Notes under the pieces: model-generated | Databases searched by the model: none | Seen by the model: the letters and a program-made list of their open reading frames with translations, nothing else | Told to the model about the DNA's origin: nothing | Translations under genes and position numbers: made by a program | In this document: positions 25,919 to 35,925 of the stretch, in pieces | Layout: the number at the start of each line of letters is the position of its first letter | Numbering within the stretch: the stretch's first letter is position 1 | Assembly: GCF_014653945.1 (NCBI RefSeq) | Contig: NZ_BNAU01000001.1 | Coordinates: forward strand, 744,001-808,000 | Direction: 5' to 3' | Source of the DNA: Amycolatopsis deserti | GTDB taxonomy: Bacteria > Actinomycetota > Actinomycetes > Mycobacteriales > Pseudonocardiaceae | DNA: 64,000 bases

Positions 25919-27457
25919 GTGCGCACACTGACCGATGTCACGCGCCGGGGAGCGAGGCGGTTCGCGGACCGGACGGCGGTGTCGACGGGCGGGGCCGCCC
26001 TGACCTACGCCGAACTCGACCGCGACGCCGACCGGCTCTCGGCGGCGTTCCGGGGGCTGGGCGTCCGGCGCGGTGACCGCGTCGCGATCCTGGCGGAGAA
26101 CTGCGTCGAGCTCGTCGTGGTGGCGTTCGCCGCGATGAAGGCGGGCGCCTGGTTCGTCCCGCTCAACTTCCGGTACGGGCCGGAGGAGCTGTCCTACGTC
26201 CTGGCCGACACCACGCCCCGCGTGGTGGTCGCCGGCCAGGGGTACGCCGGCGCCCTGGAGGCCGCGCTGCCGGACGAGCGTCCGGCGCTCGTGGTGATCG
26301 ACGACCGGGAGACCGCTTCCGGGCGGCTGTCCTACCGCGACCTCCTGGCCGCGCACACCGGCGCCGCGCCGGAGGACCTCAGCGAGCCGCAGGACATCGC
26401 CACCGTGCTCTACACCAGCGGCACCACGGGATTCCCCAAGGGCGTGCTCGCCACGCACGACGCGACCGTGCGGCTGCTGCCGGTCTACGCGATCGAAGGC
26501 GACCTGCGCGCCGGTGACGTCATGCTGATCTCGATGCCGCTGTTCCACGGCGGCGGGCTGGTGATCCAGCTCCTGCCGGCGCTCGCGCTCGGCGCGACGG
26601 TCGTGCTCACCGGCCGCGGGTTCTCCGCCGACGGCGTGCTCGAACTCGTCGAGCGCGAACGGGTGACCGTGACGTTGTGGTCGCCGACGATGCTCGCGAT
26701 GATCCTGCGCGACGCCGACCTGACCGCCCACGACACCGGATCGCTCACCAAGATCTGGTACGGCTCCTCGTCGATCGCCACGACCACCCTGGAGCGGGCG
26801 CGCGAAGCCTTCCCGCAGGCCGGGTTCTACCAGTGGTACGGCACCACCGAGGCCACCACGATCGCGGTCCTGCGGCCCGAGGACCACCGCGACCGCGCCG
26901 ACCAGACCGGCCGCGAGGTCTACGGGGTCGACGCCCGCATCGTCGATCCGTCGGGGGCCGAAGTGGCGGTGGGACAGACCGGTGAGGTGGTCGTCAGCGC
27001 CGCCGGCACGTGCATGGTCGGCTACCACCACAAGCCCGAGGCGACCGCCGAGGCGATCCGCGACGGCTGGCTGCACACCGGCGACCTCGCCGTGCGCGGC
27101 ACGGACGGGTACTTCACCATCGTCGACCGCATCAACGACGTCATCATCTCCGGCGGGGAGAACATCTACCCGCGCGAGGTGGAGGAGGCGCTGCACAGCC
27201 ACCCCGCGATCGCCGAGGCGTCGGTGTTCGGCGTGCCCGACGAGGTGTACGGCGAGTCCGTGGCCGCGGCCGTCGTCCTGGTCCCGGGAGCGGAGGCGAC
27301 CGCCGAGGAGCTCGGCGCGCACGTCGCACAACGGATCGCCCGCTACAAGCGGCCGACGCGGTGGCACCTGGTGGACCAATTGCCACGCAACGCCTCCGGC
27401 AAGGTGCTCAAACGCGCGCTCCGCGATCAGGTGGCCGCGCGGGCCGAGGCGGTGTGA
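25919..27457 (+). CDS. AMP-dependent acyl-CoA ligase
   Basis: 512-residue adenylate-forming enzyme. It has the P-loop-like A3 motif TSGTTGFPKG, the aromatic YGTTEAT motif, HTGDLA, and the C-terminal catalytic Lys region NASGKVLKRAL. Such enzymes activate a carboxylic acid with ATP and CoA. GTG 25919 is chosen with AAGGAAG upstream; GTG 25907 is close behind. First gene of an operon of 11, so it probably activates the pathway's entry substrate. Confidence 0.92.
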   Translation: MRTLTDVTRRGARRFADRTAVSTGGAALTYAELDRDADRLSAAFRGLGVRRGDRVAILAENCVELVVVAFAAMKAGAWFVPLNFRYGPEELSYVLADTTPRVVVAGQGYAGALEAALPDERPALVVIDDRETASGRLSYRDLLAAHTGAAPEDLSEPQDIATVLYTSGTTGFPKGVLATHDATVRLLPVYAIEGDLRAGDVMLISMPLFHGGGLVIQLLPALALGATVVLTGRGFSADGVLELVERERVTVTLWSPTMLAMILRDADLTAHDTGSLTKIWYGSSSIATTTLERAREAFPQAGFYQWYGTTEATTIAVLRPEDHRDRADQTGREVYGVDARIVDPSGAEVAVGQTGEVVVSAAGTCMVGYHHKPEATAEAIRDGWLHTGDLAVRGTDGYFTIVDRINDVIISGGENIYPREVEEALHSHPAIAEASVFGVPDEVYGESVAAAVVLVPGAEATAEELGAHVAQRIARYKRPTRWHLVDQLPRNASGKVLKRALRDQVAARAEAV

Positions 27458-28242
27458 CCGTGCCCGACTTGCAAACCCTCCTCGTCACCGACCGCGACCA
27501 GGTCCGCTGGATCACGCTGAACCGGCCGGAGCGGCGCAACGCGATCTCCCCGCTGATGCTCGACGAACTGGAAGCCGTCCTCGAGGACACGGCCGAAGAC
27601 GGCGGAGTCCGGGCGCTGGTGGTCACCGGGGCCGGGAGCGCCTTCTGCGCCGGCGCCGACCTCACCGTCGACCCGGACGACCCGGACGCGCTGCCCGACG
27701 TCGACCTCGCCCGCAGCGACGCGGTGTTCGACGTGCTGGAACGCCAGCCGCAGCCGGTGATCGCCGCGGTCAACGGCACGGCCGCGGCGGGCGGACTCGA
27801 ACTCCTGCTCTGCTGCGACATCGTGCTCGCCGCCGCGGGCACACGCATCGGCGACCTGCACGCCAACGCCGGGCTCCTGCCCGGCGCCGGCGGGACCTAC
27901 CGGCTGCCCCGGCGAGTCGGCGTGAACCCCGCGTTGTGGCTGCTGTTCACCGGTGACACCGCACCGGTCGAGGACTTCCAGCGCTGGGGCCTGGTCCACC
28001 GCGTGGTGCCGGGGGAGGAGCTGCTCGCCGAGGCCGGGCGGCTGGCGGCCGGACTGACCCGGAAGAGCCCGCTCGGCCTGCGCCGGATGAAGGAACTGGT
28101 CCGCGACGGGCTCGAGCAGGACCGGCGGACCGGCCTGGCCCACGCGCTGGAGGTCGCCCAGGCGCACCAGAAGTCGGCCGACTACGCCGAAGGGGTGCGG
28201 GCCTTCGCCGCCCGCCGCGCACCGAGGTTCACCGGGCGATGA
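27454..28242 (+). CDS. enoyl-CoA hydratase/isomerase family protein
   Basis: 262-residue crotonase-fold protein: oxyanion-hole segments SAFCAGADLT and NGTAAAGGLELLLCCD, and the active-site stretch LLPGAGGTYRLPRRVG. GTG 27454 overlaps the ligase stop by 4 nt (GTGA). It should hydrate or otherwise process an enoyl-CoA produced in this operon. Confidence 0.92.
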   Translation: MTVPDLQTLLVTDRDQVRWITLNRPERRNAISPLMLDELEAVLEDTAEDGGVRALVVTGAGSAFCAGADLTVDPDDPDALPDVDLARSDAVFDVLERQPQPVIAAVNGTAAAGGLELLLCCDIVLAAAGTRIGDLHANAGLLPGAGGTYRLPRRVGVNPALWLLFTGDTAPVEDFQRWGLVHRVVPGEELLAEAGRLAAGLTRKSPLGLRRMKELVRDGLEQDRRTGLAHALEVAQAHQKSADYAEGVRAFAARRAPRFTGR

Positions 28243-28973
28243 CGAACCTGGACGGCAAGGTCGCCCTGGTCACCGGCGCCTCCTCCGGACTGGGCGCGCA
28301 CACCGCCCGCATCCTCGCCGAGCACGGCGCCACCGTGATCGGCGCCGCGCGGCGGCCGGAGCGCGTCCCCCGGCACGACCGGATCGTGCCACTGGAACTG
28401 GACATCACCGACCGCGCGGCCGTTCGGGAGGCGGTCCCGCGGATCGCCGGGACGACCGGCTGGCCGGACATCGTGGTGAACAACGCCGGTGGTGGCGCCG
28501 TCAAACCCGCCCTGGACCACACCGACGCCGACTGGGACCACGCGCTGGCGGTCAACCTGACCGGGGCCTGGACGGTGTCCACAGTGGTCGCCGAGGGGCT
28601 GCGCCGACTCGGGCGGCCCGGCTCGATCGTCAACGTCGCCTCCGCGGCCGGGCTGAACCCGGTGGCGGACACCGCGGCCTACGGCACGAGCAAGGCGGCG
28701 TTGATCCACCTGACCCGGCAGCTCGCCCTGGAATGGGCGCCGCTGGGGATCCGGGTCAACGCGATCTGCCCGGGCCACTTCCCGACCGAGCTCAACGCGG
28801 AGTTCCTCGCCGACGAGCGCTTCCGGGAGCGGATCACGCGGCGGATCCCGCTCGGCAGGCTGGGCCGGCTCGACGACCTCACCGGGCTGGTGCTGCTGCT
28901 GGCCTCCGACGCCTCGGCCTACCTCACCGGGGGCGTCATCCCGCTCGACGGCGGACAGAGTTTGCGTTCCTGA
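28239..28973 (+). CDS. SDR family oxidoreductase
   Basis: 244-residue classical SDR with TGASSGLGAH, NNAGG, catalytic Ser in NVASAAG and YGTSK, ending GGVIPLDGG. The ATG overlaps the hydratase stop (ATGA), so the two are translationally coupled. By position it is a candidate 3-hydroxyacyl-CoA dehydrogenase, acting after the hydratase; this is inference from order. Confidence 0.9.
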   Translation: MTNLDGKVALVTGASSGLGAHTARILAEHGATVIGAARRPERVPRHDRIVPLELDITDRAAVREAVPRIAGTTGWPDIVVNNAGGGAVKPALDHTDADWDHALAVNLTGAWTVSTVVAEGLRRLGRPGSIVNVASAAGLNPVADTAAYGTSKAALIHLTRQLALEWAPLGIRVNAICPGHFPTELNAEFLADERFRERITRRIPLGRLGRLDDLTGLVLLLASDASAYLTGGVIPLDGGQSLRS

Positions 28974-28990
28974 CAACGACAAGGACGGAC

Positions 28991-30163
28991 ATGGACGACA
29001 CCGACCACCAGAAACTACGGCAGGCCATCGCGCGGGCGATGACCGATCTGATCCCGCCGATGGAGGACCGGATCGAGGACACCGACTGGATCCCGAAGGA
29101 CGTCCTCGTGCCCGCGCTGCGCGAGGTCAACGCGTTCGGGCTGCTGTTGCCCGAGCGGTACGGCGGATCCGGCCTCACCGTCTCGCAGTACCTGCCGATC
29201 CTCGCCGACCTCTCCCGCATCCACGGTGGCCTGCGCGGGTTCGTGCACGCGCACAACTCCTCCGCGCACGTCTTCGAGATGCTCGCCAGTGACGAGCAGA
29301 AGGACGCCCTGCTGCCGCTCGTGGCCACCGGGCACGCGTCCTTCGGCATGGGCATCACCGAACCCGACCACGGCACCGGTGCCGACATCGGCACGCAGTG
29401 CTTGCGCGACGGGGACAACTACCGGATCACCGGGCAGAAGTGGCTGACCACCAACTCCGACTGGGTGAGCCACTTCATCGTCTTCGCCAAGACCGACCCC
29501 GCCGCCGGGGCCCGCGGGGTGAGCGCCGTCCTCGTCGAGCGGGACCGGCCGGGCCTGACGATCGCGCCGTTGCCCGGCACCCTGGGCACCCGCGGGCTGC
29601 AGCACGGCCACCTCACCTTCGACGACGTGGTCGTGCCGGTGACCAACCGGCTCGGCGAGGAGGGGCAGGGACTCGGCCTGATCGAGCACGGCATGGAGGT
29701 CAGCCGCGTCTTCGTCGCCGCGTCCTCCCTGGGCACCGCCGAAGAGGCACTCGCGCTGAGTGTCGCCCGCGCGAACGAGCGGGTCACCTTCGGCAAGCCC
29801 ATCGGCACCCGGCAGGCCGTCCAGCGCTACCTCGCCGAGATGGCCACCGACGTCTACGCCCTGCGCACCATGCTGGAGGACGCCGCCGCCAAGCTCGACG
29901 CCGGGCTGCGCATCCCCATCGAGGCCTCGGCCTGCAAGCTGTTCGGCTCCGAAGCCGTCTGCCGCGTCACTGACCGGGCCCTGCTCGTGTTCGGCGGGAT
30001 CGGGTTCACCCGCAAGTTCCCGATCGAGCGCATGCTGCGCGACGCGCGCGCGAACGTCGTCGAGGAGGGCCCGCCCACCATCCAGCAGTTCGTGATCGCC
30101 CGCAACCTCCTGGACGGCGCCACCCTGCGCGGTCCGTCCATCTTCGAACCCACGCACCTGTGA
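28991..30163 (+). CDS. acyl-CoA dehydrogenase
   Basis: 390-residue acyl-CoA dehydrogenase. FAD-contact segment GMGITEPDHGTGAD, FGKPIGTRQAVQ helix, LLVFGGIGF, and a catalytic-base position in VVEEGPPTIQQ, where the second Glu aligns with the usual base. The ATG follows 17 bp after the SDR stop. It should introduce the alpha,beta double bond upstream of the hydratase step. Confidence 0.92.
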   Translation: MDDTDHQKLRQAIARAMTDLIPPMEDRIEDTDWIPKDVLVPALREVNAFGLLLPERYGGSGLTVSQYLPILADLSRIHGGLRGFVHAHNSSAHVFEMLASDEQKDALLPLVATGHASFGMGITEPDHGTGADIGTQCLRDGDNYRITGQKWLTTNSDWVSHFIVFAKTDPAAGARGVSAVLVERDRPGLTIAPLPGTLGTRGLQHGHLTFDDVVVPVTNRLGEEGQGLGLIEHGMEVSRVFVAASSLGTAEEALALSVARANERVTFGKPIGTRQAVQRYLAEMATDVYALRTMLEDAAAKLDAGLRIPIEASACKLFGSEAVCRVTDRALLVFGGIGFTRKFPIERMLRDARANVVEEGPPTIQQFVIARNLLDGATLRGPSIFEPTHL

Positions 30164-30171
30164 GGCACCTG

Positions 30172-30960
30172 ATGAACCAGAACGTGTTGTCCATGCACGG
30201 CCGGGTCGGCCTGGTGACCGGGGCCGGCCAAGGCGTCGGCCGGGCGGTCGCCCTGCACTTCGCCACGCACGGCGCCCGCGCCGTGGTGGTCAACGACTTC
30301 TACTCCGATCGCGCCGAGAAGGTCGCCGAGGAGGTCCGCGGCCAGGGCGTGGAAGCCCTCCCGCTGGCGTTCGACGTCACCGACTACGCCCAGGTCGCCG
30401 ACGCGTTCTCCCGCGTGCAGAAGGAATACGGCGAGCTGCACGCGCTGGTGAACAACGCGGGCAACGCCGGGCCCGGCGGCCGCGCCGGGTTCTCCGACTT
30501 CTGGTCCGAGGAGCCGTCGGACTGGGACCGCTGGCTGGGCACCAACCTCTACGGCGTGCTCAACTGCGTCCGGCACGGGGTGCCGCTGATGCGCGAGCAC
30601 GGGACCGGCCGGGTGGTCACCGTGATCTCGGACGCGGGCCGCCAGGGCGAACCGGGCCTGGAGGTGTACTCGGCCGCCAAGGCGGGCGCGGCCGGGTTCA
30701 CCCGGGCCGTCGCGCGCAGCACGGGCCGGTTCGGCATCACCGCGAACGCCGTGTCGATCGGCGCCACCCGCACACCCTTCGTCGAGGACATCCTCAACGA
30801 CGAGGCGGCGGCCAAGGCGCAGCTCAAGCGCTACATCATCCGCCGCTTCGGCGAACCCGAGGACATCGCGAACATGATCCTGTTCCTCAGCTCCAACGCG
30901 AGCTCGTGGGTGACCGGGCAGACGATCCCGGTCAACGGCGGCTACTCGGTGACGCTGTGA
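30172..30960 (+). CDS. SDR family oxidoreductase
   Basis: 262-residue SDR with TGAGQGVGRA, NNAGNAG and the active-site YSAAKAG; C-terminal GQTIPVNGG. ATG 30172 has GAGG 6 nt upstream; a GTG at 30160 overlapping the previous stop is the alternative. It resembles the extended cofactor-binding SDRs of CoA-ester oxidation. It is the second SDR of the operon; the duplication suggests two separate alcohol oxidations. Confidence 0.9.
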   Translation: MNQNVLSMHGRVGLVTGAGQGVGRAVALHFATHGARAVVVNDFYSDRAEKVAEEVRGQGVEALPLAFDVTDYAQVADAFSRVQKEYGELHALVNNAGNAGPGGRAGFSDFWSEEPSDWDRWLGTNLYGVLNCVRHGVPLMREHGTGRVVTVISDAGRQGEPGLEVYSAAKAGAAGFTRAVARSTGRFGITANAVSIGATRTPFVEDILNDEAAAKAQLKRYIIRRFGEPEDIANMILFLSSNASSWVTGQTIPVNGGYSVTL

Positions 30961-31286
30961 GCGCGCCCGGTTTGCCCGCCCGCCGCTGTGCGCGTTGCGA
31001 AGCGGCATTCCCGTCGGTCGAAAGCCCCGAGCGCTGCCCCTACTGCGGCAACACCTGGCTGTCCGACACCACGCTGTCGTCCACCGGGACGGTCGTGACC
31101 AGCACCGTGGTCCGCGTCGCGCCACCCGGCACCGAGGTGCCGTACACGCTGGCCTACGCCGACTTCGCGCCCGGCGCGCGGTTGTTCGGGCGGGTGCGCG
31201 GCAGCGCGCCGATCGGCGCGACCGTCCGGCTGGTGCCCGCGCCGGAACCCGACCACTACGTCTTCGAGCCGGAGGAGAAGCCATGA
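30957..31286 (+). CDS. DUF35 OB-fold protein with zinc ribbon
   Basis: 109-residue protein: N-terminal rubredoxin-like zinc ribbon with CARC and CPYCG, then an OB fold ending DHYVFEPE. DUF35 proteins partner with thiolase-like or SCP2-like enzymes, for example in retro-aldol cleavage of steroid CoA esters. It overlaps both neighbours by 4 nt and is followed by such a thiolase, so I infer a two-subunit enzyme. Confidence 0.9.
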   Translation: MSAPGLPARRCARCEAAFPSVESPERCPYCGNTWLSDTTLSSTGTVVTSTVVRVAPPGTEVPYTLAYADFAPGARLFGRVRGSAPIGATVRLVPAPEPDHYVFEPEEKP

Positions 31287-32425
31287 CGAACAGGCGCGTC
31301 GCCGTGATCGGCACCGGTCTGGTGCCCTTCGGCAAGCACGAAGACACCGCACTGGAGGACCTCGGTATCGCCGCGGCCGAGGGCGCGCTCGCCGAGGCCG
31401 GGGTCGAACCCGGCCGGATCGGCGCGGTCTTCTCGTCGAACGTCCTCGGCGGCGGGGGCGCCGGCCAGCGGATCCTGGCCGGTGTGGGCGTGTTCGACGT
31501 GCCCGTGGTCAACGTCGAGAACGCCTGCGCGAGCGGGACGACCGCCGTGCACCTGGCCCGCCTGGCGATCGAAGCCGGGCAGCACGACGTGGTCCTCGTG
31601 GTCGGCGCGGAGAAGATGACCGGGAAGTTCCAGGGCGGCATCACCCTGGACCGGACCGACCGCCCCACCCTGCTGGGCCTGACCATGCCCGCCATCTACG
31701 CGCTCAACGCCCAGCGCTACGCCCACGACACCGGCGCCGGCCTGGACGACTTCGCAGAGGTCAGTGTGAAGAACCGCGCCGCGGGGGCGCGCAACCCGCA
31801 CGCGATGTTCCGGCAACCGGTGACTCGGGAGGAGGTGCTGGGCTCCCGTCCCGTCGCCGATCCGCTGACCCTGCTGCAGTGCTGCGCCAACGCCGACGGC
31901 GCGGCGGCGCTGGTCCTGGCCGCCGAGCACGTGGTGGAGTCCCGGCACGATCCGGTGTGGCTGCTCGGTTCCGGGCTGGCCTCGGGCACCACGACGGGCC
32001 CGAAGACGGAGTTCGGCACCTCGCGTCCCTCGGCGCTCGCGGCCCGGCAGGCGTACGCGGCGGCGGGACTGACCCCCGCCGACATCGATTTCGCGGAGGT
32101 GCACGACGCCTTCACGATCGGCGAGATCACCTCGGTCGAGGCGCTCGGGCTCGCGAGCCCGGGCAAGGCGCTGGCCGCGGTGGCCGGCGGCGAGCTCAGC
32201 CTCGGCGGCCGCGTGCCGGTCAACGCCAGCGGTGGCCTGCTCGCCAAGGGGCATCCGGTCGGCGCGACCGGCGTCGGGCAGGTCGTCGAGCTGACCACCC
32301 AGCTGCGCGGGGGCGCGGGGGAGCGGCAGGTGGCCGGCGCCCGGATCGGCCTGTCCCACACGGTCGGCGGCGGGGTTGCGACGCTCGACGCGATCGCCAG
32401 CGGCGTCGTCATCGCCGGCGCGTGA
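31283..32425 (+). CDS. thiolase-like / lipid-transfer protein
   Basis: 380-residue thiolase-fold protein: NVENACASGTTAVHLA with the nucleophilic Cys, VHDAFTIGE, and the His motif GHPVGATGVGQ. The C-terminal Cys of true biosynthetic or degradative thiolases (CGGG) is replaced by SHTVGGG, as in SCP2/Ltp-type proteins. Such enzymes with a DUF35 partner can do acyl transfer or retro-aldol cleavage. ATG overlaps the DUF35 stop. Confidence 0.9.
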   Translation: MTNRRVAVIGTGLVPFGKHEDTALEDLGIAAAEGALAEAGVEPGRIGAVFSSNVLGGGGAGQRILAGVGVFDVPVVNVENACASGTTAVHLARLAIEAGQHDVVLVVGAEKMTGKFQGGITLDRTDRPTLLGLTMPAIYALNAQRYAHDTGAGLDDFAEVSVKNRAAGARNPHAMFRQPVTREEVLGSRPVADPLTLLQCCANADGAAALVLAAEHVVESRHDPVWLLGSGLASGTTTGPKTEFGTSRPSALAARQAYAAAGLTPADIDFAEVHDAFTIGEITSVEALGLASPGKALAAVAGGELSLGGRVPVNASGGLLAKGHPVGATGVGQVVELTTQLRGGAGERQVAGARIGLSHTVGGGVATLDAIASGVVIAGA

Positions 32426-32438
32426 AGCGGGGCCCGCG

Positions 32439-33965
32439 ATGACTGTCACGCCGACCCTCGCCGGCCTGCTCAGCAGCGCTCACGATCGGTACGCCGACCT
32501 GGTCGCCCTGCGCGAGGGAACCACCGCCCTGACCTACGGTGAGCTGGGCTCGTTGGTGCGCCGCGCCATCGCCGGACTGACCGAGCGGGGACTGCGGCCG
32601 GGTGACCGGGTGGTCACGATCGCCGCGAACTCCCTCGCGTACGCCGTCCTCGACCAGGCCTGCTTCCTCGGCGGGTTCGTGCGGGTCGGCATCAACCGCC
32701 GCCTGAACCCGCACGAACTCCCGTCGATCCTGGCCACCGCCAAACCCGCGCTGCTCTGCGCCGACGCGGACTGGGCCGCCCGGCTCGACGCCGATCCGTC
32801 CGTGCGGGGCGGGGTGCCGCTGCTCGACCTGGAGTCGGATTTCCCCGCGCTGACCGGCCGGGCGGACCCCGGGCCCGCTCCGCTGCCCTCACCCGACGCC
32901 CCGGCGGCCCTGCTGTTCACCTCCGGTACCACCGGAGAGCCGAAAGCCGTGGTCGCGACGCAGCGGGCCATGGCGTCGATGGTCCGCAACGTGCTGGTCG
33001 CCTTCCCGGTTCAGCCCGGCGACCGGGTGCTGCAGGCGATCCCCCTGAGCCACGCCGCGGGACACCTCGTGCCTGCCTTCGCCTGCCACGGCGCGGACCA
33101 GGAGGTGCTGCCCGCCTTCGTGGTGGACGACGTGCTGCGGCGCATCGTCGCCGACCGGGTCGCCGTCGTCTCCGCGGTGCCCACCGTCGTCGGGCCGCTC
33201 GCCAGGGCGGCGCTGGCGAGCGGGCACGACGTGTCCGCGCTGTCGGCGATCGTCTACGGCGGCTCGCCCATCGGCGCGGACGACCTCGCGACCGCGGTCG
33301 AGGCGTTCCCGCACGCCCTGTACCAGGTTTACGCGCAGAGCGAGAGCCTGCTGCCGGTCACCGTGCTCACGCCCGCCGACCACCGTGCTGCGGCCGGACC
33401 CAGACCGGAACTGGCCGGTTCGGCAGGGCGGGCGGTGCCGTTCCTGGACCTGCGCATCGCCGACGCCACCGGGAAACCCTGCCCCGTAGGCGAACCGGGC
33501 GAGGTGCAGTTGCGAGGTGACACCGTGATGACCGGGTACTTCGAGAACCCGGAGGCGACGGCGAAAGCGCTGGAGCCCGACGGCTGGCTGCACACCGGCG
33601 ACGTCGGCTACCTGGACGCCTCCGGCTACCTCCACCTGGTCGACCGCCTCAGCGACGTGATCATCACCGGTGGGTTCAACGTCATGCCGTCCGAAGTGGA
33701 GCGGGTGCTGGCCGAGATGCCCGGCGTGCGGGGCGCCGCGGTGTTCGGCGTGCCGGATCCGCGGTGGGGCGAGACGATCTGCGCGGCGCTCGCGGTGGAC
33801 GGCCCCGCCCCGGCGCTGGAGGAGGTGCAGGAGTTCTGCCGGGCTCGGCTGGCCCGGTTCAAGGTCCCGCGGCGGCTGTTCGTGCTCGACGAGCTGCCCT
33901 ACAACGCGACGGGCAAACTCGACCGGCGCGGCCTGCGGGCCCGGTTCCGGACGGTGCCGGCGTGA
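32439..33965 (+). CDS. AMP-dependent acyl-CoA ligase
   Basis: 508-residue adenylate-forming ligase: FTSGTTGEPKA, YAQSES in place of the Y-G-x-T-E motif, HTGDVGYLD, and catalytic Lys in NATGKLDRRG. It is the second ligase of the operon and differs clearly from the first in its N-terminal half, so they probably act on different acids. A possible order is ligase 1 for entry, ligase 2 for a released side product. Confidence 0.92.
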   Translation: MTVTPTLAGLLSSAHDRYADLVALREGTTALTYGELGSLVRRAIAGLTERGLRPGDRVVTIAANSLAYAVLDQACFLGGFVRVGINRRLNPHELPSILATAKPALLCADADWAARLDADPSVRGGVPLLDLESDFPALTGRADPGPAPLPSPDAPAALLFTSGTTGEPKAVVATQRAMASMVRNVLVAFPVQPGDRVLQAIPLSHAAGHLVPAFACHGADQEVLPAFVVDDVLRRIVADRVAVVSAVPTVVGPLARAALASGHDVSALSAIVYGGSPIGADDLATAVEAFPHALYQVYAQSESLLPVTVLTPADHRAAAGPRPELAGSAGRAVPFLDLRIADATGKPCPVGEPGEVQLRGDTVMTGYFENPEATAKALEPDGWLHTGDVGYLDASGYLHLVDRLSDVIITGGFNVMPSEVERVLAEMPGVRGAAVFGVPDPRWGETICAALAVDGPAPALEEVQEFCRARLARFKVPRRLFVLDELPYNATGKLDRRGLRARFRTVPA

Positions 33966-35062
33966 CCGCGGGCCCGCTCGACGGGGTGCGGGTGGTCAAC
34001 CTCAGCGAAACCGTGCCCGGCCCGCTCGCCGCGCTGCTGCTGGCCGACCTGGGCGCCGACGTGATCACCGTCGAGCGGCCGCCGCCCGGGGACCCGGCCC
34101 GGCGGTTCCCCGCGGTGTTCGCCGCGCTGTCGCGCAACCAGCGTTCGGTCTCGCTGGACATCGCGCACCCTCGTGGACGGGAGTTGTTCTACCGCCTCGC
34201 CGGCGCCGCCGACCTCGTCATCGCCGGCCAGCGCCCGGGGACGGCGCGCAAGCTCGGCGTCCACCCGGATCAGCTGCGCGCCCGTTTCCCGGGCACTTCC
34301 GTGGTGAGCGTGTCCTCGTTCGGGCTGACCGGTCCCGGCGCGTCCCGGCCCGGCCACGACCTGGTCTTCCAGGCCATCGCCGGGCTGCTCGACGGGCCGC
34401 CGGGGGCGGTGCCGGTGGTCGACATGGTGTCCGGGTTCCTCACCGCGCTCGGCGCCCTCGCCGCCATCGCCGGCCGTGTCCGGGACGGGCGGGCACGCAC
34501 GATCGAGACCGCGATGTTCGACGGCGCGCTGGCCCTGAACACCTTCGCCCTGACCCGCGAGCTCGCCGGCTTGCCCGCGGACGCCACCCCGGTCCCGCCC
34601 GCGGGGTACGGGGTCTACGGGCTCGGCGACGGGGCGCGGGTGTGCCTGGCCGTCTCCTACGAAGCGCACCACTGGCGCTCGCTGTGTGAGGCCGTCTCGT
34701 TGCCGGAGCTGGCTTTCCTGTCGTTCGACGAACGCGTGACGCGCCGCGACGAGGTCGACGGGAGGCTCGCCGAGCGGTTGCGGGAGCTGCCCGCCGAGGA
34801 GGTCCGGAAACAGCTGGCCGCCGCTGGCGTGCCCGCGGAACCGGTCCTCGGCCCCGCGGAGGTCGTGCGCACGGCCGAGTTCGCGGAGCGGATCGTCGGT
34901 GGGCGCCACCTCGCCGCGCCGTTCCGGATCGACGGGCAGCGCGCGGGCGTGGCGCGGGGCGTGCCGAGGATCGGCCGGGACACCGCGACGGTGTTCGGCG
35001 AGCTGGGACTCGGCCCGGCTAACCTCGCCCGGCTCGCGGACGAGGGAGTGATCACCCGATGA
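33962..35062 (+). CDS. class III CoA-transferase (CaiB/BaiF family)
   Basis: 366-residue protein: GVRVVNLSETVPGPLAALLL at the start, ALSRNQRSVSLDI, and GHDLVFQAIAGLL with the catalytic Asp expected at the GHD. Formyl-CoA-transferase-type enzymes move CoA between acids, or epimerise as in alpha-methylacyl-CoA racemase. The size is shorter than CaiB but close to racemases, so racemase activity is an alternative. GTG overlaps the ligase stop. Confidence 0.88.
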   Translation: MTAGPLDGVRVVNLSETVPGPLAALLLADLGADVITVERPPPGDPARRFPAVFAALSRNQRSVSLDIAHPRGRELFYRLAGAADLVIAGQRPGTARKLGVHPDQLRARFPGTSVVSVSSFGLTGPGASRPGHDLVFQAIAGLLDGPPGAVPVVDMVSGFLTALGALAAIAGRVRDGRARTIETAMFDGALALNTFALTRELAGLPADATPVPPAGYGVYGLGDGARVCLAVSYEAHHWRSLCEAVSLPELAFLSFDERVTRRDEVDGRLAERLRELPAEEVRKQLAAAGVPAEPVLGPAEVVRTAEFAERIVGGRHLAAPFRIDGQRAGVARGVPRIGRDTATVFGELGLGPANLARLADEGVITR

Positions 35063-35925
35063 CGTCCGTGGCCGTCGTCGGGGCCGGCGGCATCGGCACC
35101 GTCCTGGCCGCGGCGCTCGCCGACGCCGGGCACGACGTCGTCGTCTGCGCGCGTTCCGCGGTGGGGCCGCTGATCCTGGAACGCGGCGGGACCTCGGCGA
35201 AGCTCGACGTGCGGCTGCTCACCGAACCGGATGAACTGTCGCGTGTGGACTGGGTGCTGTTGTGCACGAAGGCCCACGACACGCGAGCCGCGGCTTCGTG
35301 GCTGGCGCGCTCGTGCGGTCCGGGCACGACGGTGGTGGTGTGCCAGAACGGGATCGGCCACGCCGACCGGGTCGCCGGGCTGACCGGGCCCGCGCAGGTG
35401 CTGCCCGCCCTGGTCTACATCGCGGCCGAACGGGTGGCGCCCGGACGGGTGCGCCACCACCGCGGCGCGCGGCTCGTGGTGCCGGCGGGGGAGGCCGCCG
35501 CCCGGCTGGCCGGGCTGGCCCCGGGCCTCGACATCACCGCCGAACCCGACTTCCGGACCGCGTCCTGGCGCAAGCTGCTGACCAACGTGGCCGCGAACGC
35601 GGTGACGGCGCTGACGTCGCGGCGGATGGACGTGCTCGGCGAGCCGGAGATCCGGGAGCTGGTCACGGCCCTGCTCACCGAGGCCGTCGCGGTGGGGCGC
35701 GCGGTGGGCGCGGACCTCGGCCCGGCGGACGTGACCGGAACGCTCGGCTTCTACGACCAGCTGGGCCCGGAGGACGGGACCTCGATGCTCTACGACCGCC
35801 TCGCCGGGCGGCCCACCGAATACGAGCTGTTCAACGGCGCCGTGACCCACCTCGGCCGCCGGCACGGTGTCCCGACACCGGCCAACCAGGCGGTCTACGC
35901 CCTGCTGCGGGCGAGCGAACCGTGA
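35059..35925 (+). CDS. ketopantoate reductase family (ApbA/PanE) oxidoreductase
   Basis: 288-residue protein: N-terminal NADP motif GAGGIGTVLAAAL, QNGIGH, the catalytic Lys in WRKLLTNVAANAVTAL, and the C-terminal helix with PTEYELFNGAV. The family reduces 2-ketopantoate, but members within catabolic operons act on other 2-keto or 3-hydroxy acids, which is more likely here. ATG overlaps the previous stop. Confidence 0.85.
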   Translation: MTSVAVVGAGGIGTVLAAALADAGHDVVVCARSAVGPLILERGGTSAKLDVRLLTEPDELSRVDWVLLCTKAHDTRAAASWLARSCGPGTTVVVCQNGIGHADRVAGLTGPAQVLPALVYIAAERVAPGRVRHHRGARLVVPAGEAAARLAGLAPGLDITAEPDFRTASWRKLLTNVAANAVTALTSRRMDVLGEPEIRELVTALLTEAVAVGRAVGADLGPADVTGTLGFYDQLGPEDGTSMLYDRLAGRPTEYELFNGAVTHLGRRHGVPTPANQAVYALLRASEP